A stretch of DNA of 39,399 bases, from assembly GCA_903928655.1 (NCBI GenBank), contig CAIYSA010000483.1:1-39399 (forward strand), given 5' to 3'. The notes under the pieces were generated by a model. That model saw only the letters and a list, made by a program, of their open reading frames with translations, had not been told where the DNA came from and ran no database searches. Positions 1 through 9,693 of the stretch are shown here, one piece after another. Made by a program: the position numbers and the translations under genes. This stretch comes from an uncultured Bacteroidota bacterium. GTDB lineage: Bacteria; Bacteroidota; Bacteroidia; B-17B0; Aurantibacillaceae. The number at the start of each line of letters is the position of its first letter. Positions within the stretch are counted from its first letter, which is position 1.

Positions 1-1
1 A

Positions 2-526
2 TATGTCAATAGATTAACAGACCACTATTTACTAAACACAAAACTAACTAAGACATCATTTAGTAATGAAGATGCTTGGACAAGCTACAGAATAGCAGAA
101 GCGTTTTATAACACAAACAATAAAGAGAAGGCCTTAATTTACTTTAGAAAAGCAAATGCTCTTGCGCCATTAGCATTAGACTTTAAAAATAAACTTGCAT
201 CCGTTTTAGCAGCAAATGGGTTAATTGCAGAAGCAGAAAAAGAATATCAAGAATTATTAAATGAATATCCAAAACATGTTTCGGCTTTAACAAATTTGGG
301 TTACATCAAATTAACTAAAGGTGATATTAAAAGTTGCGAACTATATTATTTTAAAGCACTAGCGTTAGATCCAGATTATGAGCCATTGCTTTTAAACTTG
401 GCAGGTTTTTATGCCTACAAAAAAGATTACAAACAATCGCAAAATTATTTATTACGTTTGTTGAAGAAGAATCCAAAAAATCTACAAGCTAAACAAGCCT
501 TAGTACAAATAAATAATTTGATTTAA
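2..526 (+). CDS. TPR-repeat protein, 5' truncated by the window edge
   Basis: The reading frame of ORF 296..526 stays open upstream to the window start; TPR-like units (KALIYFRKANALAP, ALTNLGYIKLTKGDIKSCELYYFKALALDPDYEP). Confidence 0.75.
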   Translation, partial: YVNRLTDHYLLNTKLTKTSFSNEDAWTSYRIAEAFYNTNNKEKALIYFRKANALAPLALDFKNKLASVLAANGLIAEAEKEYQELLNEYPKHVSALTNLGYIKLTKGDIKSCELYYFKALALDPDYEPLLLNLAGFYAYKKDYKQSQNYLLRLLKKNPKNLQAKQALVQINNLI

Positions 527-531
527 TAATT

Positions 532-1587
532 ATGCCAACTATAAAATCAACTACTTACAATATTCATGTTGAACATGATAGTTTCGATGCGTTAAATAAA
601 TTTCTTTCAAAAAAGGAATACACGAAATACATTATTATTTGTGATGAAAACACAAGTCAATATTGTTTATCAACTTTATTATTTGGTTGCGAAACATTGA
701 CTGCTGCGGAAATTATTGAATTAGAAAGTGGAGAAAAAAATAAAACGATTGAAACTTGTATGCAAGTTTGGGGTGCTTTAACAGACATTGGTGCAGATAA
801 AAAAAGTTTAATTATTAATTTTGGGGGAGGAGCAATTAGTGATTTAGGTGGATTTGTAGCTTCAACTTATAAAAGAGGTATTGATTTTATAAACATCCCT
901 ACTACACTGCTTTCGATGGTTGACGCAAGTGTTGGAGGGAAAACAGGTGTTGATTTTGAAGGAATAAAAAACCATATTGGGGTAATTTATGAACCTAAAG
1001 GTGTTTTTGTAAATCCTGCTTTTTTAGAAACTTTATCAGAAAGACAAATTAAAAATGGGTATGCCGAAATTATTAAAATAGCATTCATTGCGGATAATGA
1101 ATTTTGGAAAACATTAAAAAAAATAAAAAATTACAAAGAATTTTATACGGAAAATATTATTATAAAAGCAATTGAATTAAAAAATGTAATTGTAAAAAAA
1201 GATTTATATGAAACTAATTTACGAAAAAGTTTAAATTTTGGACATAACATTGGGCACGCTCTAGAAAGTGCATTAATAAAGCAAAATAAGGATATTTTAC
1301 ACGGTGAAGCTGTGGCATTTGGAATGATAATCGAATCTGAAATTGCAAACCGTTTAAAACGTATTTCAAAAAAAGATTTAGAATCCATAGTAAATTATAT
1401 CAAATCTATTTACAAAGAAATTAAACTTTCAAATCCTACAAAAAAACTAGTGTTAGAATTTTTAAGACATGATAAAAAAAATGATGGTACACATTTATGT
1501 TTTGCGCTACCTAAAAATGTGGGAAGCTATGAATTGTGTTGCGATGTTACAATGGAGATTATTGAAGAATTTATTTCTAGAGGATAA
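532..1587 (+). CDS. aroB: 3-dehydroquinate synthase
   Basis: GGGAISDLGGFVASTYKRGIDFINIPTTLLSMVDASVGGKTGVDF and LNFGHNIGHALE motifs; 351 aa. Confidence 0.96.
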   Translation: MPTIKSTTYNIHVEHDSFDALNKFLSKKEYTKYIIICDENTSQYCLSTLLFGCETLTAAEIIELESGEKNKTIETCMQVWGALTDIGADKKSLIINFGGGAISDLGGFVASTYKRGIDFINIPTTLLSMVDASVGGKTGVDFEGIKNHIGVIYEPKGVFVNPAFLETLSERQIKNGYAEIIKIAFIADNEFWKTLKKIKNYKEFYTENIIIKAIELKNVIVKKDLYETNLRKSLNFGHNIGHALESALIKQNKDILHGEAVAFGMIIESEIANRLKRISKKDLESIVNYIKSIYKEIKLSNPTKKLVLEFLRHDKKNDGTHLCFALPKNVGSYELCCDVTMEIIEEFISRG

Positions 1588-1590
1588 ATC

Positions 1591-1660
1591 AAAAATTTAG
1601 CTTCATATTTTAATTTTCAGCGTAGAAATTGCGAAAAATTAAAAAATATTAAAGCTTTTT
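1591..1660 (+). terminator. possible imperfect hairpin downstream of aroB
   Basis: agcttcatattttaatttt is roughly complementary to aaaattaaaaaatattaaagct, followed by a T run. Confidence 0.3.
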
Positions 1661-1748
1661 AGAAAACGGGTTAATTCGTAAATATCTGTATTTCAATTAA
1701 TTAAAATAAAAAGCAGATTAAAATTTATTGAAAACTCATTTAAAACAT

Positions 1749-1777
1749 TTGATAATCAAATAAATACCCTATATTTG
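1749..1777 (+). promoter_or_regulatory. Bacteroidota-type promoter for rpsF operon
   Basis: TTG (1749-1751), 18-nt spacer, TATATTTG (1770-1777), matching the TTG/TAnnTTTG consensus; about 28 nt upstream of the rpsF ATG. Confidence 0.65.
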
Positions 1778-1804
1778 CCACCCTAATTTAAAAAAATAAT
1801 AACA

Positions 1805-2173
1805 ATGGAAAAACGCTATGAGACGGTCTTCATTTTAACTCCCGTTTTGTCTGAAGATCAGGCAAAGGAGGCCGCAAAAAAGTTTGAAAAGGTTCTAACA
1901 GACCTAGGAGCAAAAATTACACACCACGAAAACTGGGGTCTAAAAAAATTGGCTTACCAAATTCAAAAAAAATCTACAGGATTTTATCACTTAATTGAAT
2001 ACACAGGAAAAGGCACTGAAGTTGCTGATCTTGAGTTACAATTTAAACGTGACGAAAGAGTTTTAAGATTCTTAACCGTATCTTTAGACAAACACTCTGC
2101 AGCTTGGGCTGACAAACGTCGTGGAAAGGCTAAAGAAGCAAAAGTTGCTAAGGCTAAAAAAGTAGAAGCATAA
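1805..2173 (+). CDS. rpsF: 30S ribosomal protein S6
   Basis: [23 protein letters not shown]..., followed by rpsR and rplI. Confidence 0.96.
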   Translation: MEKRYETVFILTPVLSEDQAKEAAKKFEKVLTDLGAKITHHENWGLKKLAYQIQKKSTGFYHLIEYTGKGTEVADLELQFKRDERVLRFLTVSLDKHSAAWADKRRGKAKEAKVAKAKKVEA

Positions 2174-2198
2174 TTGGTAATTAAAAAAATTAGAAAAA

Positions 2199-2462
2199 AT
2201 GGCTAAAAATGAAGTTCGCTTTTTAAATCCTCCAAAGGTAGAAGCAAAAAAGAAAAAGTATTGCCGCTTTAAAAAACTAGGCATAAAATATATTGATTAT
2301 AAAGATCCAGATTTTTTATTGAAGTTTGTAAATGAACAAGGTAAATTGTTGCCTCGTCGTTTAACAGGAACTTCTTTAAAGTTTCAACGTAAGGTATCTC
2401 AAGCAGTTAAACGTGCGCGTCATATTGCTATTATGCCTTATTTAGCAGATTGTTTAAAATAA
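2199..2462 (+). CDS. rpsR: 30S ribosomal protein S18
   Basis: [63 protein letters not shown]. Confidence 0.97.
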   Translation: MAKNEVRFLNPPKVEAKKKKYCRFKKLGIKYIDYKDPDFLLKFVNEQGKLLPRRLTGTSLKFQRKVSQAVKRARHIAIMPYLADCLK

Positions 2463-2476
2463 TAATAGAGGAAAAA

Positions 2477-2923
2477 ATGGAAATTATATTAAAACAAGAC
2501 CTTAAAGGGTTAGGATTTAAAAATGATATTGTTAAAGTTAAGAACGGATACGGTCGTAACTTTTTAATCCCTCAACGCATTGCAGTTTTGGCTACAGAAA
2601 GTAACAAAAAAATGCAAGCGGAAGAAATTAAACAAAGCTCATTTAAAGAACAAAAATTTAGAACTGGAGCTACCGAACTTGCTGCAAAACTTGCTGACGT
2701 AACTGTTAAAGTCGGAGCTAAAGCTGGAGAATCTGGAAAAATATTTGGTTCTGTTACGAATATACAGTTAGCTGAAGCTTTGAAAAAAGCTGGTTATGAA
2801 GTAGAACGTAAAAACATTGAAATGAACGAAGATGCTATTAAAGCATTAGGCACTTATACTGCTAAAGTTCGTTTATTTAAAGAAATTACAGCTACAATTA
2901 ATTTTGAAGTAATAGCTGAATAA
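2477..2923 (+). CDS. rplI: 50S ribosomal protein L9
   Basis: MEIILKQDLKGLGFKNDIVKVKNGYGRNFLIPQ is the canonical L9 N-terminus; the supplied ORF starts at 2450, but the ATG at 2477 is the likely start. Confidence 0.96.
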   Translation: MEIILKQDLKGLGFKNDIVKVKNGYGRNFLIPQRIAVLATESNKKMQAEEIKQSSFKEQKFRTGATELAAKLADVTVKVGAKAGESGKIFGSVTNIQLAEALKKAGYEVERKNIEMNEDAIKALGTYTAKVRLFKEITATINFEVIAE

Positions 2924-2942
2924 TTTTAAAATTACTCTTTTT

Positions 2943-2974
2943 AAAAAACCTATCATTTATGATAGGTTTTTTTT
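2943..2974 (+). terminator. Rho-independent terminator after rplI
   Basis: cctatca-ttta-tgatagg stem followed by tttttttt. Confidence 0.85.
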
Positions 2975-3013
2975 ATGCTATCAAAAAAAAACATAACTTT
3001 AAAAAAAATTATT

Positions 3014-3325
3014 ATGGAAAATCAAGAAACTGAAAACCAACTAAACATTGAACTTTCTGAAGAAATAGCTGAAGGAATATATTCTAACCTTGCAATAATT
3101 ACTCATTCTCCAACTGAATTTGTTGTAGACTTTATCAGAGTCATGCCAGGAGTGCCAAAAGCAAAAGTTAAATCTCGTATCGTACTTACGCCTCAACACG
3201 CAAAGCGTTTAATGAAAGCTCTAGCAGATAACGTTCAACGTTTTGAGCAAATGCATGGTAAAATTAAAGATAGTGAAATGAACGCGCTTCCTTTAAATTT
3301 TGGCGGACCAACAGCACAAGCATAA
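3014..3325 (+). CDS. DUF3467-like protein
   Basis: SEEIAEGIYSNLAIITHSPTEFVVDFIRVMPGVPKAKVKSRIVLTPQHAKRLMKALADNVQRFE; the ORF opens at 2975 but ATG 3014 (MENQET) is the likely start. Confidence 0.8.
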   Translation: MENQETENQLNIELSEEIAEGIYSNLAIITHSPTEFVVDFIRVMPGVPKAKVKSRIVLTPQHAKRLMKALADNVQRFEQMHGKIKDSEMNALPLNFGGPTAQA

Positions 3326-3386
3326 ATAAAAAAGTAATTTCAAAACTATTACAAATCTTTTTTGTTAAAGCAGTAAACTATTATTA

Positions 3387-4400
3387 ATGAAACCAACTAC
3401 CGCTATTTTATTGCTTAATTTAGGTACGCCTGATAGTCCTAAAAAGGGCGATGTTCGAAGTTATTTAACTCAATTTCTGAACGACCCTCGTGTAATTGAT
3501 ATTCCTTGGTTAGCTCGTACAATATTAGTAAATGGAATAATAGTTCCATTTCGATCCGGGAACTCATCTAAATTATATAAAGCAATTTGGGACGATAAAA
3601 CAGGCTCTCCATTATTAATGCATAGCCAAAATTTAGCTGAAAAATTACAAGATGAAGTTGGCTCTGAATACAAGGTTGAATTAGCAATGCGTTACAAAAA
3701 CCCAAGCATGGAAAGTGTTTTGGCGCGAATGAAAAAAGAAGGTTATCATAAAATCATAATTTTCCCATTATTTCCACAATACGCATCAAGTAGTACTGGT
3801 AGTGCATTACAATTAGCTATGGAAATCATAAGTAAGTGGTGGGTAATACCAGAATTAAAAATTATTTCACAATATTATACAAATTCAGATTACATTAATT
3901 GTATTGTTAACAGAGCAAAACAACACAATTTAAACGATTATGAACACATTGTTTTTAGCTATCATGGTTTGCCTGAAAGACAAGTTGATAAAGTTTATGA
4001 AGATGGGTATTTATGCAAAGATCATAATTGCGAAACCGAAAATAATGATACTAATTATTTTTGTTACAAATCAGCGTGTTATAAAACAACAGAAATGGTT
4101 GTAAAGCAATTAAATATTCCAAAAGAAAAATACACACTCTCCTTTCAAAGCAGATTAGACAATAAATGGTTGACTCCTTTTAGTGATAAAGTTATTGAGG
4201 ATTTAGGAAAAAAAGGAATAAAAAATATTTTGGTTTTTTCACCAGCATTTACAGCAGATTGCCTTGAAACCATATATGAAATTGGAATTGAATATCAAGA
4301 AATTTTTCATAAAAATGGCGGCCATAAAATTCAACTTGTTGAAAGTTTAAATAGCGGCGATGATTGGGTAAAAACAGTTAAAAATATAGCGCTTAATTAA
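3387..4400 (+). CDS. hemH: ferrochelatase
   Basis: LLLNLGTPDSPKKGDVRSYLTQFLNDPRVIDIPW, FSYHGLPERQ, SFQSRLDNKWLTPF, FSPAFTADCLETIYEI. Confidence 0.95.
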   Translation: MKPTTAILLLNLGTPDSPKKGDVRSYLTQFLNDPRVIDIPWLARTILVNGIIVPFRSGNSSKLYKAIWDDKTGSPLLMHSQNLAEKLQDEVGSEYKVELAMRYKNPSMESVLARMKKEGYHKIIIFPLFPQYASSSTGSALQLAMEIISKWWVIPELKIISQYYTNSDYINCIVNRAKQHNLNDYEHIVFSYHGLPERQVDKVYEDGYLCKDHNCETENNDTNYFCYKSACYKTTEMVVKQLNIPKEKYTLSFQSRLDNKWLTPFSDKVIEDLGKKGIKNILVFSPAFTADCLETIYEIGIEYQEIFHKNGGHKIQLVESLNSGDDWVKTVKNIALN

Positions 4401-4473
4401 ATTTAAAAACTCTCATCTATACTATAGTTTCTGTTTTTACGTTTTATCAAAATAAACTATCTTAGAAATAGAT

Positions 4474-6204
4474 TTGAAACACTTCATTTTTTATATCCTT
4501 TGTTTTGCAAGTTCTTTTTTAGGCCTTGCACAATTTAAATATAAACTATTGGTTGTGAATACAGATAATGAACCAATTTTCAAAAAAATAAATTACAAAA
4601 AAGAATTTCAAAGCCTTACCCAATTAAATAAAGAGATTAATTCTATTTACATATCCCTTATTAATGAAGGTTATATTATTGCTAGTGTAGATAGCTTAAA
4701 ACATGATTCACTTAATTATACTGCCTATATATACGCAGGAAAAAAGCATGCTTGGCTAAATTTAGAATACAATAAAAACCAACAAGAAGTGATTACAAAA
4801 TTAGGATACAGTGAACATTTTTTTAGCAAACGCCCTTTTAAATACACAGAATTAGGTAACCTAATGGAAAAAATTGTTGTGTATTATGAGAATAACGGAT
4901 ATCCATTTGCATTAGCAAAACTAGATAGTATCCAGTTTGAAAACGAAAAAGTTTCTGCAAATTTAATTATAGAAAAAAATGTATTTATTAAACTTGATAG
5001 CCTTGTTTTAGAAGGTAATGTCATTGTAAATCAAAAATTTTTAAAAAGATATTTAAATATAAAAAATGGAATGCCATATAATGAAGAAACATTTAAAGAT
5101 GCATCTAAAAAACTAAAACAATTACCTTTTTTAAATGAAACTAAACCAGCTATTTTACGACTTACTGATAAACAAAATAAATTGTATTTATTTTTAGATA
5201 AAAAAAATGCTTCGCAATTTGATGGTATCGTAGGTATTTTACCAAACGACAAAGGGCAAACATTAATTACAGGCGACATAAAGATAAAACTTGTAAATTC
5301 TATAATTAAAAATGGAGAAACATTTGACCTAAATTGGCGAAGACTTCAAAGCCAAACTCAAGATTTAAAAGCAAGAATAATTTACCCGTATTTATTTGGC
5401 TTACCTGTAGGCGTTGATTATGCAATTAAACTTTATAAAAAAGACACCACATTTATTGATATAAATAATATTATTGGTTTTAATTATTACTACAGTGGCT
5501 TAAACCATATAAAAGCATTTTACAAACAAAGAAATGCTAATTTAATATCAACTAATGGCTTGACAAGTATAACAATACTTCCAGAATATGCGGATATTAC
5601 AACAAAAAGTTATGGTTTAGGTTTTGTTTTTGAAAAATTAGATTACAGATTTAATCCCAAAAAAGGAATCAGTTTTAATGCTCAAGGTTCAATAGGGAAT
5701 CGTCAAATAAAGAAAAATCCAAAAATAAATGATGTGGCTTATTCAACTGTTCAGCTAAAATCCTCCCAATATCAATTAGATGGAGAATTGATTGGATATT
5801 TTACATTACACAAAAATAACATTTTAAAAATATCAGCACAATTTGCTTCTCTTTTCGGAAACCAAATTTATAAAAACGAACTATTTAGAATTGGCGGATT
5901 AAGAACTTTAAGAGGATTTGACGAAGAAAGCATTTATACATCTACCTATATAATTCCAACTATTGAATACCGTTTTTTGTTTGAAAAAAATTCGAATATA
6001 TTTGTTTTTGCAGAAGGCGCTTGGTACGAAAACAATTCAAATAATAACTATGTTAATGACACTCCAATAAGCCTAGGCGCAGGAATTAATTTTGATACAA
6101 AAGCTGGCATCTTCAATTTGGGTTATGCAATTGGAAAACAAATGGGAAATACTTTTGATTTAAGAACAGGTAAAATACATGCCGGACTTACCGCCTTATT
6201 TTAA
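4474..6204 (+). CDS. Omp85/BamA-TamA-like outer membrane protein (TTG start)
   Basis: Signal peptide, POTRA-like N-terminal half, C-terminal beta-barrel with FRIGGLRTLRGFDEESIYTSTY (xRGF Omp85 motif). Confidence 0.75.
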   Translation: MKHFIFYILCFASSFLGLAQFKYKLLVVNTDNEPIFKKINYKKEFQSLTQLNKEINSIYISLINEGYIIASVDSLKHDSLNYTAYIYAGKKHAWLNLEYNKNQQEVITKLGYSEHFFSKRPFKYTELGNLMEKIVVYYENNGYPFALAKLDSIQFENEKVSANLIIEKNVFIKLDSLVLEGNVIVNQKFLKRYLNIKNGMPYNEETFKDASKKLKQLPFLNETKPAILRLTDKQNKLYLFLDKKNASQFDGIVGILPNDKGQTLITGDIKIKLVNSIIKNGETFDLNWRRLQSQTQDLKARIIYPYLFGLPVGVDYAIKLYKKDTTFIDINNIIGFNYYYSGLNHIKAFYKQRNANLISTNGLTSITILPEYADITTKSYGLGFVFEKLDYRFNPKKGISFNAQGSIGNRQIKKNPKINDVAYSTVQLKSSQYQLDGELIGYFTLHKNNILKISAQFASLFGNQIYKNELFRIGGLRTLRGFDEESIYTSTYIIPTIEYRFLFEKNSNIFVFAEGAWYENNSNNNYVNDTPISLGAGINFDTKAGIFNLGYAIGKQMGNTFDLRTGKIHAGLTALF

Positions 6205-6256
6205 ATTAAAAATATGAAATACTAAAATTTTTAGTTAAACTTGTGCGCTAATAAAA

Positions 6257-9200
6257 GTGAAATTATTTAAGGCCATAATACTGTTTCTGTTTTTGGGTTT
6301 ACATCATGTAAACGCACAAAAATTGAACTTACAAAAAATCTCAATTAAAGATGGTCTTTCACAATCAACAGTGAGACAAATTGAAAAAGATGACTTTGGT
6401 AATTTATGGTTAGCAACAGGATACGGCTTATCAAAATATAATGGTAAAACATTTGAAGTATTTACTACCTCTGATGGAATGCCAACAAACGAAATAACCA
6501 ATTTACTTTATTACAAAACCAACTTATTTATTGGTACTAAAAAAGGCTTATGTTTATTTGATGGGGCCAAAATAAACTACAATCCTCTTCTTCAAAAGAT
6601 TAAAGGAAATGTAAAAAAAATAATTCCTCATAATAATATAGTACATATTATTACAACACGTGGTTATTATTTACTTGATAATTCAAATTCAGAATTCAAA
6701 CTTGATTCTATCGCAATTCCATCAATTTTAGGACAAAATCCAACAGATGCAGAATTTGACGAGGATGGAAATTTATGGATTTCCACTTCAAAACACGGCA
6801 TTTACTTTATTGAAAACAATATATCAACTAAAATTCAAAAATTTAATTTAATACAAAATGCTAGTTCATCAACAACAATAAATAAAAAACTTACACGAAT
6901 CGCTAATTTCAACTCTACTAATTTGCTAAAAGGTAATGCGGTAATGTCCATTGAATTTGATGCAAATAAAAACTTACTTGTTAGTGATTGGGGAAATGGA
7001 ATTGCATTACTGAAATTTGATTTAAGCAACAGTGTATTTAATGCAGAATATATTGTGTTTGACAGTTTGGTAACTAATAATTTAAATGTTTTAAGGTATA
7101 CTAATATCCAAAGAGATAATGCAAATTCAATATACTTAGCAACAGACGGGTCTGGCTTTCTTAAAATTCCTTTGGATCAGAATACAAATGAAAATAATTA
7201 TAAAGCGAAGGATTTAAAAATAATTTATAGCAATAATGGTTTTTTTGGAAACAATCCTTTGTGCTTTTTAAAAGATGAATTTGAAAATCTTTGGGTTGGA
7301 ACTTTGAACGATGGATTAATATTAATTTCAGAAAATAGTTCGTTAAGCTACAAACAAAAAGATGGGCTTGAAGAAGAAAAAGTAATTTCAATTTATAACA
7401 CTTCAGACAGTGCAATTTGGCTAGGAACATACGGCGGAGGCGCGTTTAAATTTAAAAATAAAAAATTTACACGAAGTTTTTGGGATCAAGGAATTAGTGA
7501 ATCAATTATTAAATCAATTATTGAGGATGATTTTGGCAATGTTTGGCTAGGAACTTCAGGCGGTGGAATTAGTATTATTTCAAAAGAGAATTCAAAAAAA
7601 GAACTACAAGTATCTAAAGTAATCTCAGAAATAAATGATTTGCAATCCAATTTTGTAAACTACTTATATAAATCTAAAAACGGTGCAATTTGGGTTGGTT
7701 ATCAATCTCAAAACACCATTGATAGAATTGTATTAAACAAAGACCTTACATACACAATTACACATTTTCCAATTACAAATTTAAATACACTAAACGTTAC
7801 TTGCCTTTTAGAAGATGATGAACATGATATTTGGATTACAAGCAACGAAGGTGTTTGGAAATTAAAAACAATTAGTGGCAAAGTAGATAACGACCTCAGT
7901 ACATACAAAAACATTTTGTGCGCATCTAAAGACTGGAATGGTAATATTTGGCTAGGAAGTTCTGATGTTGGTATAATAATTTTAAAAAACAAATTAAGAT
8001 CAAGGTATTTCGACAACAATGCTTTAACAGAATTTGAAAAAATAAATACAACAAATGGACTAAATAGCAATAACATTAACACCATTTTGTTTTCAAAAGA
8101 TAAAGTTTGGATTGTTACAAATAATGGAATTAACGAAATCAAAATTGATACATACCTAAGTAAAATTATTGACATAAAATCACTAAGTGTAGGGCAAGCG
8201 TTTGCTTCTTATGACAATAAACCAAATAGCTCAATATTAGATAAAGAAAACAACTTATACATAGGGTCAGTTGATGGATTAACAGCATACAACACCGCTA
8301 ATTCGAATAATGAAGTTAAAAAAACAAGAATCCCTTTTGAGATTTTTATTAATAAAATTTTAATAGAAAATAAAATAATAGATTGGACAAACCCTGCAAA
8401 CTTTTCTGCAGGCGAATATTCTAACTTCAAATTCAATGAGTTTTTTAATTGGTATAAAATACCCAAAAATCTAGAACTAGATTATACTCATAATACCATT
8501 CAATTAATTCTAAATACAAATTCGATTTCAAATCAAAAACAAATTAATTACACTTATAAATTAATTGGATATGATAAAAAATGGAATATAGTTTTTAATT
8601 CAAACGAAATCACCTACAGAAACTTACCTGCTGGCGATTACATATTAGTTTTAAAAGCATCCTTAAGTAACGACTTTAGTAAATCGAAAGAATTTTCATA
8701 TCAATTTACAATTAAACCGCCCTTTTGGCAATCAACTTTATTTTATATCGTTATCACAATTTTAATTTTAATGATACTTTATTATTTAATTTTTACTCGT
8801 GAAACAAGAATGAAACGCGAAAAATTAAAATTAGAATTAATTGTAAAAGCTCGAACTGCGGATATTGAAAAGAAAAGTATTGAAATTGAATTACAAAACA
8901 CTTTAATACAAGGTATAAATAAAGACTTAACAGACAGTATAAAATACGCACAACGAATACAACAAACCATTTTGCCAGATACTAACTTACTTAATAATTA
9001 CTTTAGCGCAAATTTTGTTTTTTATAAACCACGTAACATTGTAAGCGGAGATTATTATTGGATTAAAGAAATTGATGGGCTCATTTACATAGCAGTTGTT
9101 GACTGCACTGGCCATGGTGTTCCCGGAGCTTTTATGTCACTTATTTCTAGTAATATTTTAAACGAGGGTTTAGATTTAAATTTAACCTTACACAACCCTG

Positions 9201-9676
9201 TTGCTATAATTGAACATTTGAGAAAACAAATCAAGCTAAAACTTACTACTAATAACAATGATCAAATTAACGATGGTTTAGATATTTCCCTTATCTGCTT
9301 CAATAAAGAAAAACAAATAATAGAATATGTAAATGCAAACAGACCGTTATACATTATATCAAACAATGAATTAACAACTATTCCTTCTGAGAACATTAGC
9401 ATTGGAGGGTTTGCCGACTTTAAAAAAGATATTCCATCAAAAACAATCTCTGTAAAAAAAGGAGATCAATTGTTTTTATTTACTGATGGAATTACTGATC
9501 AATTTGGCGGTATTAAAAACAAAAAGTATAATCCAACTCGTTTACGCCAATTTTTATTACTCAACAATCATTTACCATTGCCTAAACTAAACGCAAAATT
9601 AAAAAACGAAATTACTGAGTGGCAAGGCAGTTATGATCAAACTGACGACATCCTTCTGATTGGTTTAACCATTTAA
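6257..9676 (+). CDS. Two-component-regulator-type propeller + Y_Y_Y + TM + SpoIIE/PP2C phosphatase (GTG start)
   Basis: Repeated GNLWLATGYGLSKYNG / IWLGTYGGGAFKF blades; NYTYKLIGYDKKWN...TYRNLPAGDYILVLKAS (Y_Y_Y); TM near residue 840; SGDYYW, DCTGHGVPGAFMS, FTDGITDQFGG, DQTDDILLIGL (PP2C/SpoIIE). Confidence 0.9.
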   Translation: MKLFKAIILFLFLGLHHVNAQKLNLQKISIKDGLSQSTVRQIEKDDFGNLWLATGYGLSKYNGKTFEVFTTSDGMPTNEITNLLYYKTNLFIGTKKGLCLFDGAKINYNPLLQKIKGNVKKIIPHNNIVHIITTRGYYLLDNSNSEFKLDSIAIPSILGQNPTDAEFDEDGNLWISTSKHGIYFIENNISTKIQKFNLIQNASSSTTINKKLTRIANFNSTNLLKGNAVMSIEFDANKNLLVSDWGNGIALLKFDLSNSVFNAEYIVFDSLVTNNLNVLRYTNIQRDNANSIYLATDGSGFLKIPLDQNTNENNYKAKDLKIIYSNNGFFGNNPLCFLKDEFENLWVGTLNDGLILISENSSLSYKQKDGLEEEKVISIYNTSDSAIWLGTYGGGAFKFKNKKFTRSFWDQGISESIIKSIIEDDFGNVWLGTSGGGISIISKENSKKELQVSKVISEINDLQSNFVNYLYKSKNGAIWVGYQSQNTIDRIVLNKDLTYTITHFPITNLNTLNVTCLLEDDEHDIWITSNEGVWKLKTISGKVDNDLSTYKNILCASKDWNGNIWLGSSDVGIIILKNKLRSRYFDNNALTEFEKINTTNGLNSNNINTILFSKDKVWIVTNNGINEIKIDTYLSKIIDIKSLSVGQAFASYDNKPNSSILDKENNLYIGSVDGLTAYNTANSNNEVKKTRIPFEIFINKILIENKIIDWTNPANFSAGEYSNFKFNEFFNWYKIPKNLELDYTHNTIQLILNTNSISNQKQINYTYKLIGYDKKWNIVFNSNEITYRNLPAGDYILVLKASLSNDFSKSKEFSYQFTIKPPFWQSTLFYIVITILILMILYYLIFTRETRMKREKLKLELIVKARTADIEKKSIEIELQNTLIQGINKDLTDSIKYAQRIQQTILPDTNLLNNYFSANFVFYKPRNIVSGDYYWIKEIDGLIYIAVVDCTGHGVPGAFMSLISSNILNEGLDLNLTLHNPVAIIEHLRKQIKLKLTTNNNDQINDGLDISLICFNKEKQIIEYVNANRPLYIISNNELTTIPSENISIGGFADFKKDIPSKTISVKKGDQLFLFTDGITDQFGGIKNKKYNPTRLRQFLLLNNHLPLPKLNAKLKNEITEWQGSYDQTDDILLIGLTI

Positions 9677-9693
9677 TTATCTCTTAGGATAAT

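Noticed and set aside
2450-2476. Upstream extension of rplI overlapping rpsR
   Set aside because: MFKIIIEEK precedes the canonical L9 start MEIILKQDLKGLG; the 2477 ATG is much more likely.
7420-7580. Repeated DNA such as tttggctaggaac...ggcgg
   Set aside because: Explained by successive beta-propeller blades (WLGTxGGG), not a mobile or CRISPR repeat.
6304-8970. Minus-strand ORFs within the propeller-phosphatase gene
   Set aside because: The opposite-strand gene is strongly supported; these ORFs have biased, low-information composition.
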